Assembly (NCBI RefSeq): GCF_000019725.1
Contig: NC_010505.1
Span: forward strand, 496,001-560,000
Reading direction: 5' to 3'
DNA from: Methylobacterium radiotolerans JCM 2831
GTDB lineage: Bacteria; Pseudomonadota; Alphaproteobacteria; Rhizobiales; Beijerinckiaceae
DNA: 64,000 bases
Of the stretch, positions 10,464-20,554 are shown in pieces. Numbering within the stretch: position 1 is the first letter of the stretch; every line of letters starts with the position of its first letter. A program made the translations under genes and the position numbers. A model generated the notes under the pieces. It was not told where the DNA came from and searched no databases. It saw nothing but the letters and a program-made list of their open reading frames with translations.

Positions 10464-11207
10464 GTGATCCTGTACCCGGCGATCGACCTGAAAGAGGGGC
10501 GTTGCGTCCGCCTCATCCAGGGGGACATGGCGCAGGCCAAGGTCTTCGGCGACGATCCGGCCGCGCAGGCCGCGATCTTCGAGGCGCAGGGCTTCTCCTG
10601 GCTCCACGTGGTCGATCTCGACGGCGCCTTCGCGGGGGCGCCGCGGAACGCGGAGGCGGTCGACGCGATCCTCGCGCGGGTGAAGATCCCGGTCCAGCTC
10701 GGCGGCGGGATCCGCGAGATGAAGACCCTGGAGGGCTGGCTGAGCAAGGGCGTCGCCCGGGCGATCATCGGCACCGCGGCGGTGCGCGATCCCGGCTTCG
10801 TCCGGGAGGCCGCCCGCAAGTATCCCGGGAAGATCGCGGTCGGCATCGACGCCAAGGACGGCCGCGTCGCGGTCGAGGGCTGGGCGCAGACCTCCAGCAT
10901 GACCGCGGAGGAGCTGGGGCGCCGGTTCGAGGACGCGGGCGTCGCGGCCATCATCTACACCGACATCGCCCGCGACGGGATCCTGAAGGGCCTCAACGTC
11001 GAGATGACCCTGGCGCTCGCCCAGGCCGTGCGCATCCCGGTGATCGCCTCGGGCGGCCTCGCGTCGATCGACGACGTCCACCGCCTGCTGAAGCCGGATT
11101 GCGCCCTGATCGCGGGCGCGATCACCGGCCGGGCGCTCTACGACGGCCGCATCGATCCGGAGGCGGCCCTGGCCGCGATCGCTGCGGCGCGCGGCCCGGT
11201 GGCGTGA
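10464..11207 (+). CDS. hisA: Phosphoribosylformimino-AICAR ribonucleotide isomerase
   Basis: This 247-residue TIM-barrel enzyme catalyses the Amadori rearrangement of ProFAR to PRFAR. The paired catalytic aspartates are D8 (YPAIDLKEG) and D129 (VGIDAKDG). Phosphate-binding loops are seen at QLGGGIRE and IASGGLAS. It starts with GTG 37 bases after hisH. The sequence is clearly HisA rather than the related HisF, which follows and begins [11 protein letters not shown]. Confidence 0.96.
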   Translation: MILYPAIDLKEGRCVRLIQGDMAQAKVFGDDPAAQAAIFEAQGFSWLHVVDLDGAFAGAPRNAEAVDAILARVKIPVQLGGGIREMKTLEGWLSKGVARAIIGTAAVRDPGFVREAARKYPGKIAVGIDAKDGRVAVEGWAQTSSMTAEELGRRFEDAGVAAIIYTDIARDGILKGLNVEMTLALAQAVRIPVIASGGLASIDDVHRLLKPDCALIAGAITGRALYDGRIDPEAALAAIAAARGPVA

Positions 11208-11239
11208 TATCCAGAGACTCGCGACATGAGACGCCGCCC

Positions 11240-12043
11240 GTGCTGAAGACCCGCATCATCCCCTGCCTCGACGTGAAGGACGGGCGCGTCGTGAAGGGCG
11301 TGCGCTTCGAGGGCCTGCGCGACGCCGGCGATCCCGTCGAGGCCGCCAAGGTCTACGACGCGGCCGGCGCCGACGAGCTGTGCTTCCTCGATATCACCGC
11401 GAGCCGCGAGGCCCGCGGCACGCTGCTCGACATCGTCAGCCGGACCGCCGAGGCCTGCTTCATGCCGCTCACGGTCGGCGGCGGCGTGCGCACCGTCGAG
11501 GACGTGCGCGCGCTGCTGCTCGCCGGCGCCGACAAGGTCGCGATCAACACCGCGGCCGTGAAGGATCCCGACCTCGTGGCCCGGGCCGCCGAGAAGTTCG
11601 GCGCGCAGTGCATCGTGGTGGCGATCGACGCCAAGCGCGTCTCGCCCCCCGGCGCGCCGGCCGCCTGGGAGATCTTCACCCACGGCGGCCGCGACCCGAC
11701 CGGGATCGACGCCGTGGCCTTCGCGCGCCTCGTCGCCGAGAAGGGCGCGGGCGAGCTGCTCGTCACCTCCATGGACAAGGACGGGACCCGCTCCGGCTAC
11801 GACCTCGCCCTCACGCGCGCGATCAGCGACGCCGTCACCGTGCCGGTGATAGCCTCGGGCGGCGTCGGCGGCCTCGACGACCTCGTGGCCGGCGTGGCCG
11901 AGGGCGGCGCCAGCGCCGTGCTGGCGGCCTCCATCTTCCATTTCGGGCAGGCGAGCGTCGCCGAGGCGAAGGCGCACATGGCGGCGGCCGGTCTCGCCAT
12001 GCGCCTCGACGGTCCGGCCTCTTCCGCGAGGGCGCCCCTGTGA
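11240..12043 (+). CDS. hisF: Imidazole glycerol phosphate synthase cyclase subunit
   Basis: This 267-residue TIM barrel closes the imidazole ring using ammonia from HisH, giving imidazole glycerol phosphate and AICAR. The catalytic pair is D11 ([16 protein letters not shown]) and D130 (VAIDAKR). The frame is open far upstream through hisA in another register, so the start was set at the GTG that gives [11 protein letters not shown], the conserved N-terminus. Its stop overlaps the GTG of the next gene (GTGA), so translation of the dihydroorotase-like gene is probably coupled to hisF. Confidence 0.96.
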
Positions 12044-13344
12044 GCAGCTACCTTCTGGCGAACGCCAACCTCCTCGATCCCGCGACCGGCCGCGAGACCG
12101 CCGGCGCGGTGCTGGTGCGGGACGGCCGCATCGCCGACATCGCCGCCGGCGCGGCGCCGGGCGCCCCGGCCGATGCGAAGCGCGTCGACTGTGCCGGCCG
12201 CGTGCTGACCCCGGGGCTGATCGACATGCGCGCCTTCGTGGGTGAGCCGGGAGCCGAGCACCGCGAGACCCTGGCCTCGGCGAGCGCCGCGGCGGCGGCG
12301 GGCGGCGTCACGACGCTCGTCTGCATGCCCGACACCAACCCGGTGATCGACGAGCCGGCCATCGTCGACTTCGTGCTCCGGCGAGCCCGCGACACGGCGA
12401 GTGTCAACGTCCTGCCGGCGGCCGCCATCACCAAGGGGCTGGCCGGCCGGGAAATGACCGAGTTCGGCCTGCTCAAGGAGGCCGGCGCGGTCGCCTTCAC
12501 GGACGGGCTCCGGGCCGTGGCCAATGCCCAGGTGCTGCGTCGCGCCCTGACGTATGCCCGGGATTTCGACGCGCTGATCGTGCAGCACGTGGAGGAATCC
12601 GCCCTCGTCGCCGAGGGCGTGATGAACGAGGGCGAGCTCGCCTCGCGCCTCGGGCTGATGGGCATCCCCCGCGAGGCCGAGACCGTGATGCTGGAGCGCG
12701 ACATCCGCCTCGTGCGGCTGACCGGCGCCCGCTACCACGCGGCGATGATCTCCTGCGCGGATTCGGTGGAGATCGTCCGCCGGGCCAAGCAGGACGGCCT
12801 GCCGGTGACCTGCGGCGTCTCGGTGAACAACCTCGTCCTCAACGAGAACGACATCGGCCATTACCGCACCTTCTGCCGGCTCTCGCCGCCCCTGCGCCAC
12901 GAGACCGACCGGCAGGCGGTGGTGGGCGCCCTCGGCGAGGGCGTGATCGACGTGGTCGTGTCCGACCACAACCCGCAGGACGTGGAGACCAAGCGCTTGC
13001 CCTTCGCCGAGGCGGCGGACGGGGCGCTCGGCATCGAGACCCTGCTCGGCGCCGCGATGCGCCTCGTCCACACCGGCGACCTCGCGTTGCCCAAGCTCGT
13101 CGCCGCGCTCACCGTCAATCCGGCACGGATCCTCGGCCGCGAGGCCGGCCGGCTGGCAATCGGCGCCCCCGCCGACCTGGTGCTGATCGATCCCGACCTC
13201 CCCTACGTCCTCGACAAGCGCCGGCTGAAGTCGCGCTCCAAGAACTCTCCCTTCGACGAGGCGCGCCTCCAGGGCGCGGCGGTGCTGACGCTGGTCGGCG
13301 GCCGGATCGTCCACGCGGTCGACGACCTCGCGGCGGCCGCATGA
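12040..13344 (+). CDS. pyrC: Dihydroorotase-like protein lacking metal ligands (PyrX type)
   Basis: This 434-residue amidohydrolase of the class I dihydroorotase family aligns throughout with enzymes that cyclise carbamoyl aspartate. Key residues are changed. The metal-binding HxH after PGLID is R64-A-F66 ([10 protein letters not shown]), and the His pair that follows the fourth strand is N263-N264. The aspartate of the active site remains (SDHNP, D309). The stretches [28 protein letters not shown] and [10 protein letters not shown] are well kept. Such inactive homologues serve as structural partners of aspartate transcarbamoylase (PyrB) in other bacteria, but pyrB is not next to it here. It overlaps hisF by four bases and plsY by four bases. 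Confidence 0.85.
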
Positions 13345-13946
13345 TGCCGCCGGATCTCGCGACCCCGGCCGCCCTCGGCGGTCTCGCCCTCGGCTACGCC
13401 CTGGGCTCGATCCCGTTCGGGCTGATCCTCACGAAGTTCGCCGGCCTCGGCGACGTGCGGGCGATCGGCTCCGGCAATATCGGCGCCACCAACGTGCTGC
13501 GCACCGGCCGCAAGGGCCTCGCCGCGGCGACGCTGCTGGGCGACGCCCTCAAGGGCACGGCGGCCGTCCTCATCGCGCGCCAGCTGGGCGAGGGCCCGGC
13601 GCTCGCCGCGGGGCTCGGCGCCTTCCTCGGCCACCTCTTCCCGGTCTGGCTGGGCTTCAAGGGCGGCAAGGGCGTCGCGACCTTCATCGGGGTACTGCTC
13701 GCCTTCAGCCCGCTTGCCCTCGCGGCGTTCGCGGCGATCTGGCTCGGGCTCGCCTTCGCGCTCAGGTACTCGTCGCTGGCGGCGCTCGCCGCCTCGGCGG
13801 CTACGCCCCTCGTCCTCTGGGCGCTCGGTGCCCCGACACAGGCCTTGCTGTTCCTGCTCCTCGGCCTGCTGCTATGGTGGAAGCACGCGCCCAACATCCG
13901 CCGACTCGCGTCCGGCACCGAGGGGCGCATCGGCCAGAAGGGCTGA
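13341..13946 (+). CDS. plsY: Glycerol-3-phosphate acyltransferase
   Basis: This 201-residue inner-membrane enzyme transfers an acyl group from acyl phosphate to glycerol-3-phosphate, the first step of phospholipid synthesis. The three cytoplasmic motifs are present: GSIPFG near the start, [12 protein letters not shown] around residue 45, and [18 protein letters not shown] around residue 96. Five hydrophobic helices fit PlsY. The ATG overlaps the stop of the dihydroorotase gene (ATGA). The plsY-dprA order that follows is common in alphaproteobacteria. Confidence 0.96.
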   Translation: MMPPDLATPAALGGLALGYALGSIPFGLILTKFAGLGDVRAIGSGNIGATNVLRTGRKGLAAATLLGDALKGTAAVLIARQLGEGPALAAGLGAFLGHLFPVWLGFKGGKGVATFIGVLLAFSPLALAAFAAIWLGLAFALRYSSLAALAASAATPLVLWALGAPTQALLFLLLGLLLWWKHAPNIRRLASGTEGRIGQKG

Positions 13947-13992
13947 GTGCCGGCGCGCCGCGCCGACCTTCGGGCAGGGTTGGGGGTGGTGG

Positions 13993-15204
13993 ATGCAGCT
14001 CACCGAGGCCCAGCGGCTCGACTGGCTGCGACTGATCCGGACCGAGGGCGTCGGCCCCCGCACCTTCCGGAGGCTCGTGAACCGGTTCGGCGGCGCGGCC
14101 GCCGCCCTCGAGGCCCTGCCGGAGCTCACCGGCCGCCAGGGACGGCGGGTCGTGCCACCCACCCGCGGCGAAGCCGAGGCCGAAGTCGCGGCCTTGACGC
14201 GACTCGGCGGCCGGCTGGTCGCCACCGGCGAGGCGGAGTACCCGCGGCTCCTCGCCCAGGTCGACGCCGCGCCGCCCCTCCTGGCCCTGCGCGGCGCACC
14301 GATCCTCAACCGGCCCGCCGCCGCCCTCGTCGGCTCGCGGAACGCCTCATCGGCGGGGCTCGCCTTCACGGAGCGCCTCGCCCGCGGTCTCGGCGAAGCC
14401 GGCCTGACGGTGGTCTCCGGCCTCGCTCGCGGTATCGACGCTCGCGCCCACAAGGCCAGCCTGCGGACCGGCACGGTCGCCGTCATGGCCGGTGGTCAGG
14501 ACCGGATCTACCCGGCGAGCCACGCGGCCCTGGTCGAGGCGATCCTGGCGGAGGGCGGCGCCGTCCTCGCCGAGATGCCGATGGGCTGGGAGCCCCGCGG
14601 GCGCGACTTTCCTCGGCGCAACCGGATCATCTCCGGCCTGTCCTACGGGACCGTGGTGGTGGAGGCCGCCCGGCGCTCCGGCTCGCTGATCACGGCGCGG
14701 TACGCCCTCGAGCAGAATCGGGAGGTCTTCGCCGTCCCGGGCTCGCCGCTCGACCCGCGCGCCGAGGGCACCAACGACCTGATCCGCCAGGGCGCCACCC
14801 TGGTCGCCGAGGTGTCCCACGTCCTCGAGGTGCTGGGCCCGATCATCGAGCGCGGCCCGGACGCCGAGGCGACGCCGGCGCGCGCGCGGCCGGACCTCGC
14901 AGAGCAGCCGGACTTCTGGGACGAGATCGCCCTCGACGCGGACGACGCGCCGCTTAACCCGCTCCCGCAGCGGCGCGCCGGCGCGTCCGCCCCGTGCCCC
15001 GCCCGGGACGACCGGCCACCGGAGCCGCAGGACGACCGGGCGCGGATCGTCGCGCTGCTCGGCCCGAGTCCGGTCGGCACCGACGAGCTGGCGCGGAGCG
15101 CCGGGGTCGGTGCCCGGATCGTGCAGAGCGTGCTGCTGGAATTGGAGCTCGACGGACGGATCGAGCGCCACGGCAGTGGCACCGTCTCTCTGATCAGCGG
15201 CTGA
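13993..15204 (+). CDS. dprA: DNA-processing protein DprA (Smf family)
   Basis: This 403-residue protein loads RecA on single-stranded DNA taken up during transformation. It has an N-terminal helical region ([23 protein letters not shown]), a Rossmann-like DNA-binding domain with GSRNAS near residue 115, [15 protein letters not shown] and the [10 protein letters not shown] segment, and a C-terminal winged helix (from [17 protein letters not shown], about residue 350). The frame is open upstream through plsY, so the ATG giving [12 protein letters not shown] was chosen. Its last 11 bases overlap the end of ruvX on the other strand. Confidence 0.94.
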   Translation: MQLTEAQRLDWLRLIRTEGVGPRTFRRLVNRFGGAAAALEALPELTGRQGRRVVPPTRGEAEAEVAALTRLGGRLVATGEAEYPRLLAQVDAAPPLLALRGAPILNRPAAALVGSRNASSAGLAFTERLARGLGEAGLTVVSGLARGIDARAHKASLRTGTVAVMAGGQDRIYPASHAALVEAILAEGGAVLAEMPMGWEPRGRDFPRRNRIISGLSYGTVVVEAARRSGSLITARYALEQNREVFAVPGSPLDPRAEGTNDLIRQGATLVAEVSHVLEVLGPIIERGPDAEATPARARPDLAEQPDFWDEIALDADDAPLNPLPQRRAGASAPCPARDDRPPEPQDDRARIVALLGPSPVGTDELARSAGVGARIVQSVLLELELDGRIERHGSGTVSLISG

Positions 15205-15706
15205 GGGACCCGTCCTCGGTGTCGTCGTCCGCGTCGGCGTCCGCGAGGTTGCGCATGACGTCGAGGCAGCCCTGGAGGATGTAGGCGGCGGCGAGCTTGT
15301 CGACGAGCTGGCCGCGCCGCGCCCGCGAGGCGTCGGCCTCGATCAGCGCGCGGGTGACCACGGCGGTCGAGAGGCGCTCGTCGAAGAAGACGTGGGGCAG
15401 GGGGAGGATCGGCGCGAGGTTGCGCATGAAGGCGCGGGTCGACTGCACCCGCGGCCCCTCACTGCCGTCCATGTTGAGCGGCAGTCCGACCACGAGGCCG
15501 CCGACCGCGTGCTGCCGGCACAGGGCGGCGAGCCGCTGCGCGTCGGGGGTGAACTTCACCCGGCGGATGGTCTCAAGCGGTGTCGCGATCTGGCGGCCGA
15601 GATCCGACAGGGCGAGCCCGATCGTTTTGGTGCCGAGATCGATGCCGATCAGGCGGGCGCCGCCGCGGGATTCGGCCGCGAAGGCGCGGATCGCGTCGAA
15701 GTTCAT
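15194..15706 (-). CDS. ruvX: Holliday junction resolvase-like / pre-16S rRNA nuclease YqgF
   Basis: This 170-residue RNase H-fold nuclease belongs to the family that processes the 5' end of 16S rRNA precursor and was first named as a putative Holliday junction resolvase. [16 protein letters not shown] begins near residue 19 and carries the first catalytic Asp. [16 protein letters not shown] and [15 protein letters not shown] supply the other acidic residues, and the last is in [11 protein letters not shown]. It converges on dprA and overlaps its 3' end. Its start overlaps the stop of the SMI1/KNR4 gene by four bases, so the two are cotranscribed. Confidence 0.95.
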   Translation of the reverse strand: MNFDAIRAFAAESRGGARLIGIDLGTKTIGLALSDLGRQIATPLETIRRVKFTPDAQRLAALCRQHAVGGLVVGLPLNMDGSEGPRVQSTRAFMRNLAPILPLPHVFFDERLSTAVVTRALIEADASRARRGQLVDKLAAAYILQGCLDVMRNLADADADDDTEDGSLSR

Positions 15707-16272
15707 GACTCCGCCTGCGCGGCGCGCGCGAGGGTGACCTCGGTGACGCCCTCGAAGCGGGCGGGGAGGGGCTCCGAACCCGGTCCCAGGACCAGCGCCG
15801 CGGACGGTGCCGTGACCCGGGTGAAGAAGTCGTCGAGGCTCTCGCCGCCGAACCGCACCGTCTCCAGGTCGGGCGCGAGCAGCCAGACGTCATATTCCCC
15901 GTCGGTCCCGGTGACGTCCCAGAACAGGAAGCTGCCATCCTCGCCGGTGCCGAAGAAGCAGGCGCGCTCGACGATACCGGCATCGCCGCCCTCGACGTCG
16001 AAGCGATGCGGCTCCGCGCCGTCCTCGAGCATGGCGACCGCGGCGCCGACGCTGTGGGCGATGAGGGCCGCTTGGCTCACCAGATCGCAGGCCTCGAACG
16101 GCGCCGGCACGGCGACGCGGAACTGTCCCCCCGCGAGGCCGACGCCGCAGCTCCGGCAGAAGTCGCGATAGGAGGCCGGGAGGGCGAAGCCCAGCGCCTC
16201 GGCCGCGCGGTCGAGGGCGGCCGCGTCCGGTACGAAGCCCGGCGCGAGCTCCTCGAAAACCTTGTCCCACAT
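15703..16272 (-). CDS. SMI1/KNR4-type protein
   Basis: A 189-residue protein with the SMI1/KNR4 (SUKH) fold pattern: an N-terminal segment in which a helix is followed by [20 protein letters not shown], then beta segments ([15 protein letters not shown]) and an acidic C-terminus. SUKH proteins are often immunity partners of polymorphic toxins, but some have housekeeping roles. No toxin gene is nearby. I took the ATG at [12 protein letters not shown]; an upstream in-frame start would add only MDGGAGA. It is the first gene of a two-gene unit with ruvX. Its function is unknown. Confidence 0.75.
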   Translation of the reverse strand: MWDKVFEELAPGFVPDAAALDRAAEALGFALPASYRDFCRSCGVGLAGGQFRVAVPAPFEACDLVSQAALIAHSVGAAVAMLEDGAEPHRFDVEGGDAGIVERACFFGTGEDGSFLFWDVTGTDGEYDVWLLAPDLETVRFGGESLDDFFTRVTAPSAALVLGPGSEPLPARFEGVTEVTLARAAQAES

Positions 16273-16759
16273 CGCTCCCGCTCCACCGTCCACAGGCTTC
16301 GGCTCCTCCGCAGATCGCCCCCGGTGCGCGCGGAGCCGTTCGCGTCTAGGTAGGTTAATGTTCCGTTAAACCACGCTGTAGGGGCCCGCCTTGTCGACGA
16401 ACGGCCAGCTCTCCTGTTCCGCACCGCACGGGCGCCGGCGGGCGATGCCGCGCAAGCACCGCTGGATGCTGCTCCTCGCCTTCGAGGTCCTGGTCGCGGG
16501 CTTCACCCAAGCCATGATCCAGCCGGTCCGGCAACCGGGAATCACCATCGAGATGTCGGTGACGCCCCACCACGTCGTGACCTGACCCGCCCCGCATCAC
16601 GCCGCCCCGCTCGGCTCGACCCGATGCCCTCGGGCGGCGCGCCGCCCGTCGGCCCCGAGCGTGTGGCGGTGTCCACCCGCGTTGCGGCGCGTCGAGAGCC
16701 GATGCTATAGCCCGACCGACTTCGGGAAAGTGCTCCCGGCAAGGGACGAACGGGACGGC
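16273..16759. other. Intergenic region between the SMI1/KNR4 gene and gatC
   Basis: This 487-base gap between divergent units must hold the promoters for the leftward SMI1/KNR4-ruvX pair and the rightward gatC. Apart from one possible 46-codon reading frame in the middle, I see no RNA gene or strong repeat. Confidence 0.5.
16445..16585 (+). CDS. Possible small hydrophobic protein
   Basis: A 46-codon frame beginning MPRKHRWMLLLAFEVLVAG has a positively charged start and one hydrophobic segment, then a short polar tail (PGITIEMSVTPHHVVT). It could be a small secreted or membrane peptide. No family is recognised and the frame is short, so it may be chance. An in-frame TTG 54 bases upstream would lengthen it to 64 residues, but the added part is not like a leader. 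Confidence 0.3.
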   Translation: MPRKHRWMLLLAFEVLVAGFTQAMIQPVRQPGITIEMSVTPHHVVT

Positions 16760-17047
16760 ATGTCGGTCGACGAGAAGACGGTTCGGCGCATCGCGCATCT
16801 GGCGCGGATCGCGGTCACCGACGACGAAGTCGGGCCCCTGCAGGGCGAGCTGAACGCCATCCTGGCCTTCGTCGAGCAGCTCGGCACGGTCGACGTCGCG
16901 GGCGTCGAGCCGATGACCTCGGTGACGCCGATGGCGATGAAGAAGCGCGAGGACGTCGTCACGGAGGGCGGCCGCGCCGCCGACGTCGTCGCCAACGCGC
17001 CCGAGACCGAGGACAATTACTTCCTGGTCCCGAAGGTGGTCGAGTAG
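16760..17047 (+). CDS. gatC: Asp-tRNA(Asn)/Glu-tRNA(Gln) amidotransferase subunit C
   Basis: This 95-residue subunit stabilises the GatA-GatB complex. It shows the usual pattern: [17 protein letters not shown] at the start, [22 protein letters not shown] in the middle, and [10 protein letters not shown] at the end. The ATG giving [17 protein letters not shown] was chosen over upstream in-frame codons because it matches the family start. gatA follows 66 bases later. Confidence 0.96.
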   Translation: MSVDEKTVRRIAHLARIAVTDDEVGPLQGELNAILAFVEQLGTVDVAGVEPMTSVTPMAMKKREDVVTEGGRAADVVANAPETEDNYFLVPKVVE

Positions 17048-17113
17048 GCCGAGCGCGGCCCGGACCTTGCGGACCGGATTTCTGGCGGGCAGGCGCGCGG
17101 CGCGCGCGAGGAC

Positions 17114-18601
17114 GTGAACAGCGTGGATCCGAACGAACTTACCCTGGCCGAAGCGCGCGACGCCCTCAAGGCGAAGCGGATCTCGGCCCGCGAGCTGACC
17201 CAGGCGCATCTCGACGCCATGGCGCAGGCCCGGGTCCTGAACGCGTATATCCGGGAGACCCCGGACCGGGCCCTGACGATGGCCGAGGCCTCCGACCGGA
17301 AGATCGCGTCCGGCGAGGCGCGGCCGCTCGAGGGCATTCCCCTCGGCATCAAGGACCTGTTCTGCACGCACGGCGTGACGACCACGGCGGGGTCCAAGAT
17401 CCTCGAGACCTTCGAGCCGCACTACGAATCGGCCGTGTCCGCCAATCTGTGGCGCGACGGCGCCGTGATGCTCGGCAAACTGAACCTCGACGAGTTCGCC
17501 ATGGGCTCGTCCAACGAGACCAGCGCCTACGGCAACGTGATCTCGCCCTGGCGGCGCGCGGGATCGGACGCACCGATCGTGCCCGGCGGCTCCTCCGGCG
17601 GCTCCGCCGCGGCGGTCGCCGCGCGGCTCTGCCTCGGCGCCACCGCGACCGATACCGGTGGCTCCATCCGGCAGCCCGCCGCCTTCACGGGCACTGTGGG
17701 GATCAAGCCGACCTACGGGCGCTGCTCGCGCTGGGGCACGGTGGCCTTCGCCTCCTCCCTCGACCAAGCGGGCCCGATCGCCCGGACGGTGCGCGACTGC
17801 GCCATCCTCCTCGGATCCATGGCGGGCTCCGATGCCCGGGACACGACGTGCGCCGACCTCGCGGTACCCGATTTCGAGGCCGCGGTGTCGCGGGGCGTGA
17901 AGGGCCTGACCATCGGCATCCCCAAGGAATACCGGGTCGACGGGATGCCCGCCGAGATCCAGAAGCTCTGGGACGAGGGGGCTGCGTGGCTGAAGGCGGC
18001 CGGCGCGACGATCAAGGAGATCTCGCTGCCGCACACCTCCTACGCGCTGCCGGCCTACTACATCGTGGCCCCGGCCGAGGCCTCCTCGAACCTCGCCCGC
18101 TACGACGGCGTCCGCTACGGCCTGCGCGTGCCCGGCAAGGACATCGCCGGGATGTACGAGAACACCCGCGCCGCCGGCTTCGGCCGCGAGGTGAAGCGGC
18201 GGATCATGATCGGCACCTACGTGCTCTCGGCCGGCTACTACGACGCCTACTATGTCCGCGCGCAGAAGATCCGCACGCTGATCAAGCGCGACTTCGAGGC
18301 CGCCTACGCGTCCGGCGTCGACGCGATCCTGACGCCGGCGACGCCGTCGGCCGCTTTCGGCATCGGCGAGAAGGCCTCGGCCGACCCGGTGGAGATGTAC
18401 CTCAACGACGTGTTCACCGTGACGGTGAACATGGCCGGGCTTCCCGGCATCGCCGTGCCGGCCGGCCTCGACGGACAGGGCCTGCCGCTGGGCCTGCAAC
18501 TCATCGGCCGGCCCTTCGATGAGGAGACGCTGTTCGCGGTCGCGCAGGTGATCGAGGACTCCGCCGGCCGGACGGTCCTTCCCGAGCCGTGGTGGTCATG
18601 A
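17114..18601 (+). CDS. gatA: Asp-tRNA(Asn)/Glu-tRNA(Gln) amidotransferase subunit A
   Basis: This 495-residue amidase-signature enzyme releases ammonia from glutamine for conversion of misacylated Asp-tRNA(Asn) and Glu-tRNA(Gln). The Ser-cisSer-Lys triad is visible: K80 in GIKDLF, S160 in [10 protein letters not shown], and S184 in [11 protein letters not shown]. It begins with GTG. Its stop overlaps the ATG of a small membrane protein, and gatB lies beyond that. The aspartyl-tRNA synthetase gene in this same window would be the source of the misacylated substrate. Confidence 0.97.
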   Translation: MNSVDPNELTLAEARDALKAKRISARELTQAHLDAMAQARVLNAYIRETPDRALTMAEASDRKIASGEARPLEGIPLGIKDLFCTHGVTTTAGSKILETFEPHYESAVSANLWRDGAVMLGKLNLDEFAMGSSNETSAYGNVISPWRRAGSDAPIVPGGSSGGSAAAVAARLCLGATATDTGGSIRQPAAFTGTVGIKPTYGRCSRWGTVAFASSLDQAGPIARTVRDCAILLGSMAGSDARDTTCADLAVPDFEAAVSRGVKGLTIGIPKEYRVDGMPAEIQKLWDEGAAWLKAAGATIKEISLPHTSYALPAYYIVAPAEASSNLARYDGVRYGLRVPGKDIAGMYENTRAAGFGREVKRRIMIGTYVLSAGYYDAYYVRAQKIRTLIKRDFEAAYASGVDAILTPATPSAAFGIGEKASADPVEMYLNDVFTVTVNMAGLPGIAVPAGLDGQGLPLGLQLIGRPFDEETLFAVAQVIEDSAGRTVLPEPWWS

Positions 18602-18897
18602 CCGTCCCGTACTATCCCTGGACGGTCTGGATCTGGGCCGGCTTCGATCCGGCGCTGATCGTGGTGGCGGTCTATCTCGGCTGGACCGCCAGCCAGTTCG
18701 GCAAGGTCTTCATCGCGGCGATCGCGGCGCTCGGTTTCTCGGTGCTGTTCTCCTACGCGGTCAGCGCCGCCGGCATCCCCTGGCCGGCGCCGATCACCCA
18801 CGACGGCCCGACCTTCTTCCCGGTGCGCGCCGTCGCGGCCCTGCTCTGGGCGATCCTGGGCTACGGCGCCCGGCAGGCGGTCGGACGCCGCGCTTGA
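18598..18897 (+). CDS. Small three-helix membrane protein coupled to gatA
   Basis: A 99-residue protein made almost wholly of three hydrophobic helices: about residues 9-30 ([18 protein letters not shown]), 35-57 ([19 protein letters not shown]) and 75-92 ([15 protein letters not shown]). The ATG overlaps the gatA stop (ATGA), which suggests translational coupling. Similar small proteins occur between gatA and gatB in related bacteria, to my recollection, but no function is known. A role with the soluble amidotransferase is not obvious. Confidence 0.65.
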   Translation: MTVPYYPWTVWIWAGFDPALIVVAVYLGWTASQFGKVFIAAIAALGFSVLFSYAVSAAGIPWPAPITHDGPTFFPVRAVAALLWAILGYGARQAVGRRA

Positions 18898-18948
18898 CCC
18901 TGCGGGCAGGGGCCTCCTAGAAAATCTCTCGCTCGACGCACGCGACGA

Positions 18949-19050
18949 CGCCACCGTCTCGGCGAGCGGAGCGATGCGATCCAGCGGCGCCGCGTGCGTG
19001 AACCGTGCGCTTCCCCGGATCGCTTCGCTCCGCTCGCCGAGACGGCGACG
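18949..19050. repeat. Long inverted repeat upstream of gatB
   Basis: Two 34-base arms (18949-18982 and 19017-19050) are inverted copies with 31 of 34 positions matching and a 34-base loop. The conserved core is CGCTCCGCTCGCCGAGACGG. The element ends 31 bases before the gatB ATG. The GATCGCTTCGCTCCGCTCGC motif is a recurrent intergenic repeat in methylobacterial genomes, to my knowledge. It could act as an RNA hairpin or be a passive repeat. Confidence 0.8.
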
Positions 19051-19081
19051 CCTCGAATGCCAGCCGCCTTTCGGACCGACC

Positions 19082-20554
19082 ATGAACGCACCCGTCGACC
19101 CCAAGAAGCTGATCAAGGGCGGCCTCCACGACTGGGAGGTGATCGTCGGCATGGAGATCCACGCCCAGGTGTCCAGCCGGGCGAAGCTGTTCTCCGGCGC
19201 CTCGACGGAGTTCGGGGCCGAGCCGAACGACCACGTCTCGCTGGTCGATGCCGCGATGCCCGGGATGCTGCCGGTGATCAACGCCGAGTGCGTCGCCCAG
19301 GCGGTGCGCACCGGCCTCGGCCTGAAGGCCAAGATCAACCTGCGCTCCGTGTTCGACCGGAAGAACTACTTCTACCCGGACCTGCCGCAGGGCTACCAGA
19401 TCTCGCAGTACAAGGACCCGATCGTCGGCGAGGGCGAGGTCCTGGTCGACTTGGCCGACGGCGCGTCGATCACCGTGGGCATCGAGCGCCTGCACCTCGA
19501 GCAGGATGCCGGCAAGTCGCTGCACGACCAGGATCCGACCCGGAGCTTCGTCGACCTCAACCGGTCGGGCGTGGCGCTGATGGAGATCGTTTCCCGGCCC
19601 GACCTGCGCTCCTCCGAGGAGGCGAAGGCCTACGTCACCAAGCTGCGCACGATCCTGCGGTATCTCGGCACCTGCGACGGTGACATGGAAAAGGGCTCGC
19701 TCCGCGCCGACGTGAACGTGTCGGTGCGCCGCCCCGGCGAGCCGCTGGGTACGCGCTGCGAGATCAAGAACGTCAACTCGATCCGCTTCATCGGGCAGGC
19801 GATCGAGACCGAGGCGCGGCGCCAGATCGCCATCCTCGAGGACGGCGGCACGATCGACCAGGAGACGCGCCTGTTCGACCCGACTAAGGGCGAGACGCGC
19901 TCGATGCGCTCCAAGGAGGAGGCGCACGACTACCGCTACTTCCCCGATCCGGATCTGCTGCCGCTCGAATTCGACCAGGCCTACGTCGACGCCCTGGCCG
20001 AGGGGCTGCCCGAGCTGCCGGACGCCAAGAAGGCGCGGTTCGTCTCGGCGTTCGGCCTCTCGCCCTACGATGCCGGCGTGCTGGTCGCCGAGCGCGCCTC
20101 CGCCGACTACTACGAGGCGGTGGCCAAGGGCCGGGACGGCAAGGCCGCGGCCAACTGGGTGATCAACGAGCTGTTCGGGCGCCTCAACAAGGAGGGCCTG
20201 TCCATCGAAGCGACCCCGGTCTCGGCGGATCAGCTCGGCACGATCATCGACCTGATCGGCGAGGGCGTGATCTCCGGCAAGATCGCCAAGGACCTGTTCG
20301 AGATCGTCTGGACCGAGGGCGGCGACCCGCGCGTCGTCGTCGAGAGCCGCGGCATGAAGCAGGTGACCGACACGGGCGCCATCGAGGCGGCGGTGGACCA
20401 GATCATCGCGGCCAATCCCGACAAGGTCGCGCAGGCCAAGGAGAAGCCGACCCTGCTCGGGTGGTTCGTCGGTCAGACCATGAAGGCCACCGGCGGCAAG
20501 GCGAACCCCGCGGCGGTGAACGCGCTGCTCAAGGCGAAGCTCGGGATCGAGTGA
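19082..20554 (+). CDS. gatB: Asp-tRNA(Asn)/Glu-tRNA(Gln) amidotransferase subunit B
   Basis: This 490-residue subunit binds and phosphorylates the misacylated tRNA and adds ammonia delivered from GatA. The signature [20 protein letters not shown] starts near residue 18, and family motifs [37 protein letters not shown] and [17 protein letters not shown] follow. The C-terminal YqeY-like tail with [16 protein letters not shown] binds tRNA. The ATG before [10 protein letters not shown] was chosen over codons inside the upstream inverted repeat. It is separated from gatA by a small membrane-protein gene and the palindromic element. Confidence 0.97.
   Translation: MNAPVDPKKLIKGGLHDWEVIVGMEIHAQVSSRAKLFSGASTEFGAEPNDHVSLVDAAMPGMLPVINAECVAQAVRTGLGLKAKINLRSVFDRKNYFYPDLPQGYQISQYKDPIVGEGEVLVDLADGASITVGIERLHLEQDAGKSLHDQDPTRSFVDLNRSGVALMEIVSRPDLRSSEEAKAYVTKLRTILRYLGTCDGDMEKGSLRADVNVSVRRPGEPLGTRCEIKNVNSIRFIGQAIETEARRQIAILEDGGTIDQETRLFDPTKGETRSMRSKEEAHDYRYFPDPDLLPLEFDQAYVDALAEGLPELPDAKKARFVSAFGLSPYDAGVLVAERASADYYEAVAKGRDGKAAANWVINELFGRLNKEGLSIEATPVSADQLGTIIDLIGEGVISGKIAKDLFEIVWTEGGDPRVVVESRGMKQVTDTGAIEAAVDQIIAANPDKVAQAKEKPTLLGWFVGQTMKATGGKANPAAVNALLKAKLGIE

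Noticed and set aside
16355..18499. Leftward 714-codon frame opposite gatA and gatC
   Set aside because: gatA and gatC show all catalytic motifs in the other strand; this frame has none and is compositionally a shadow.
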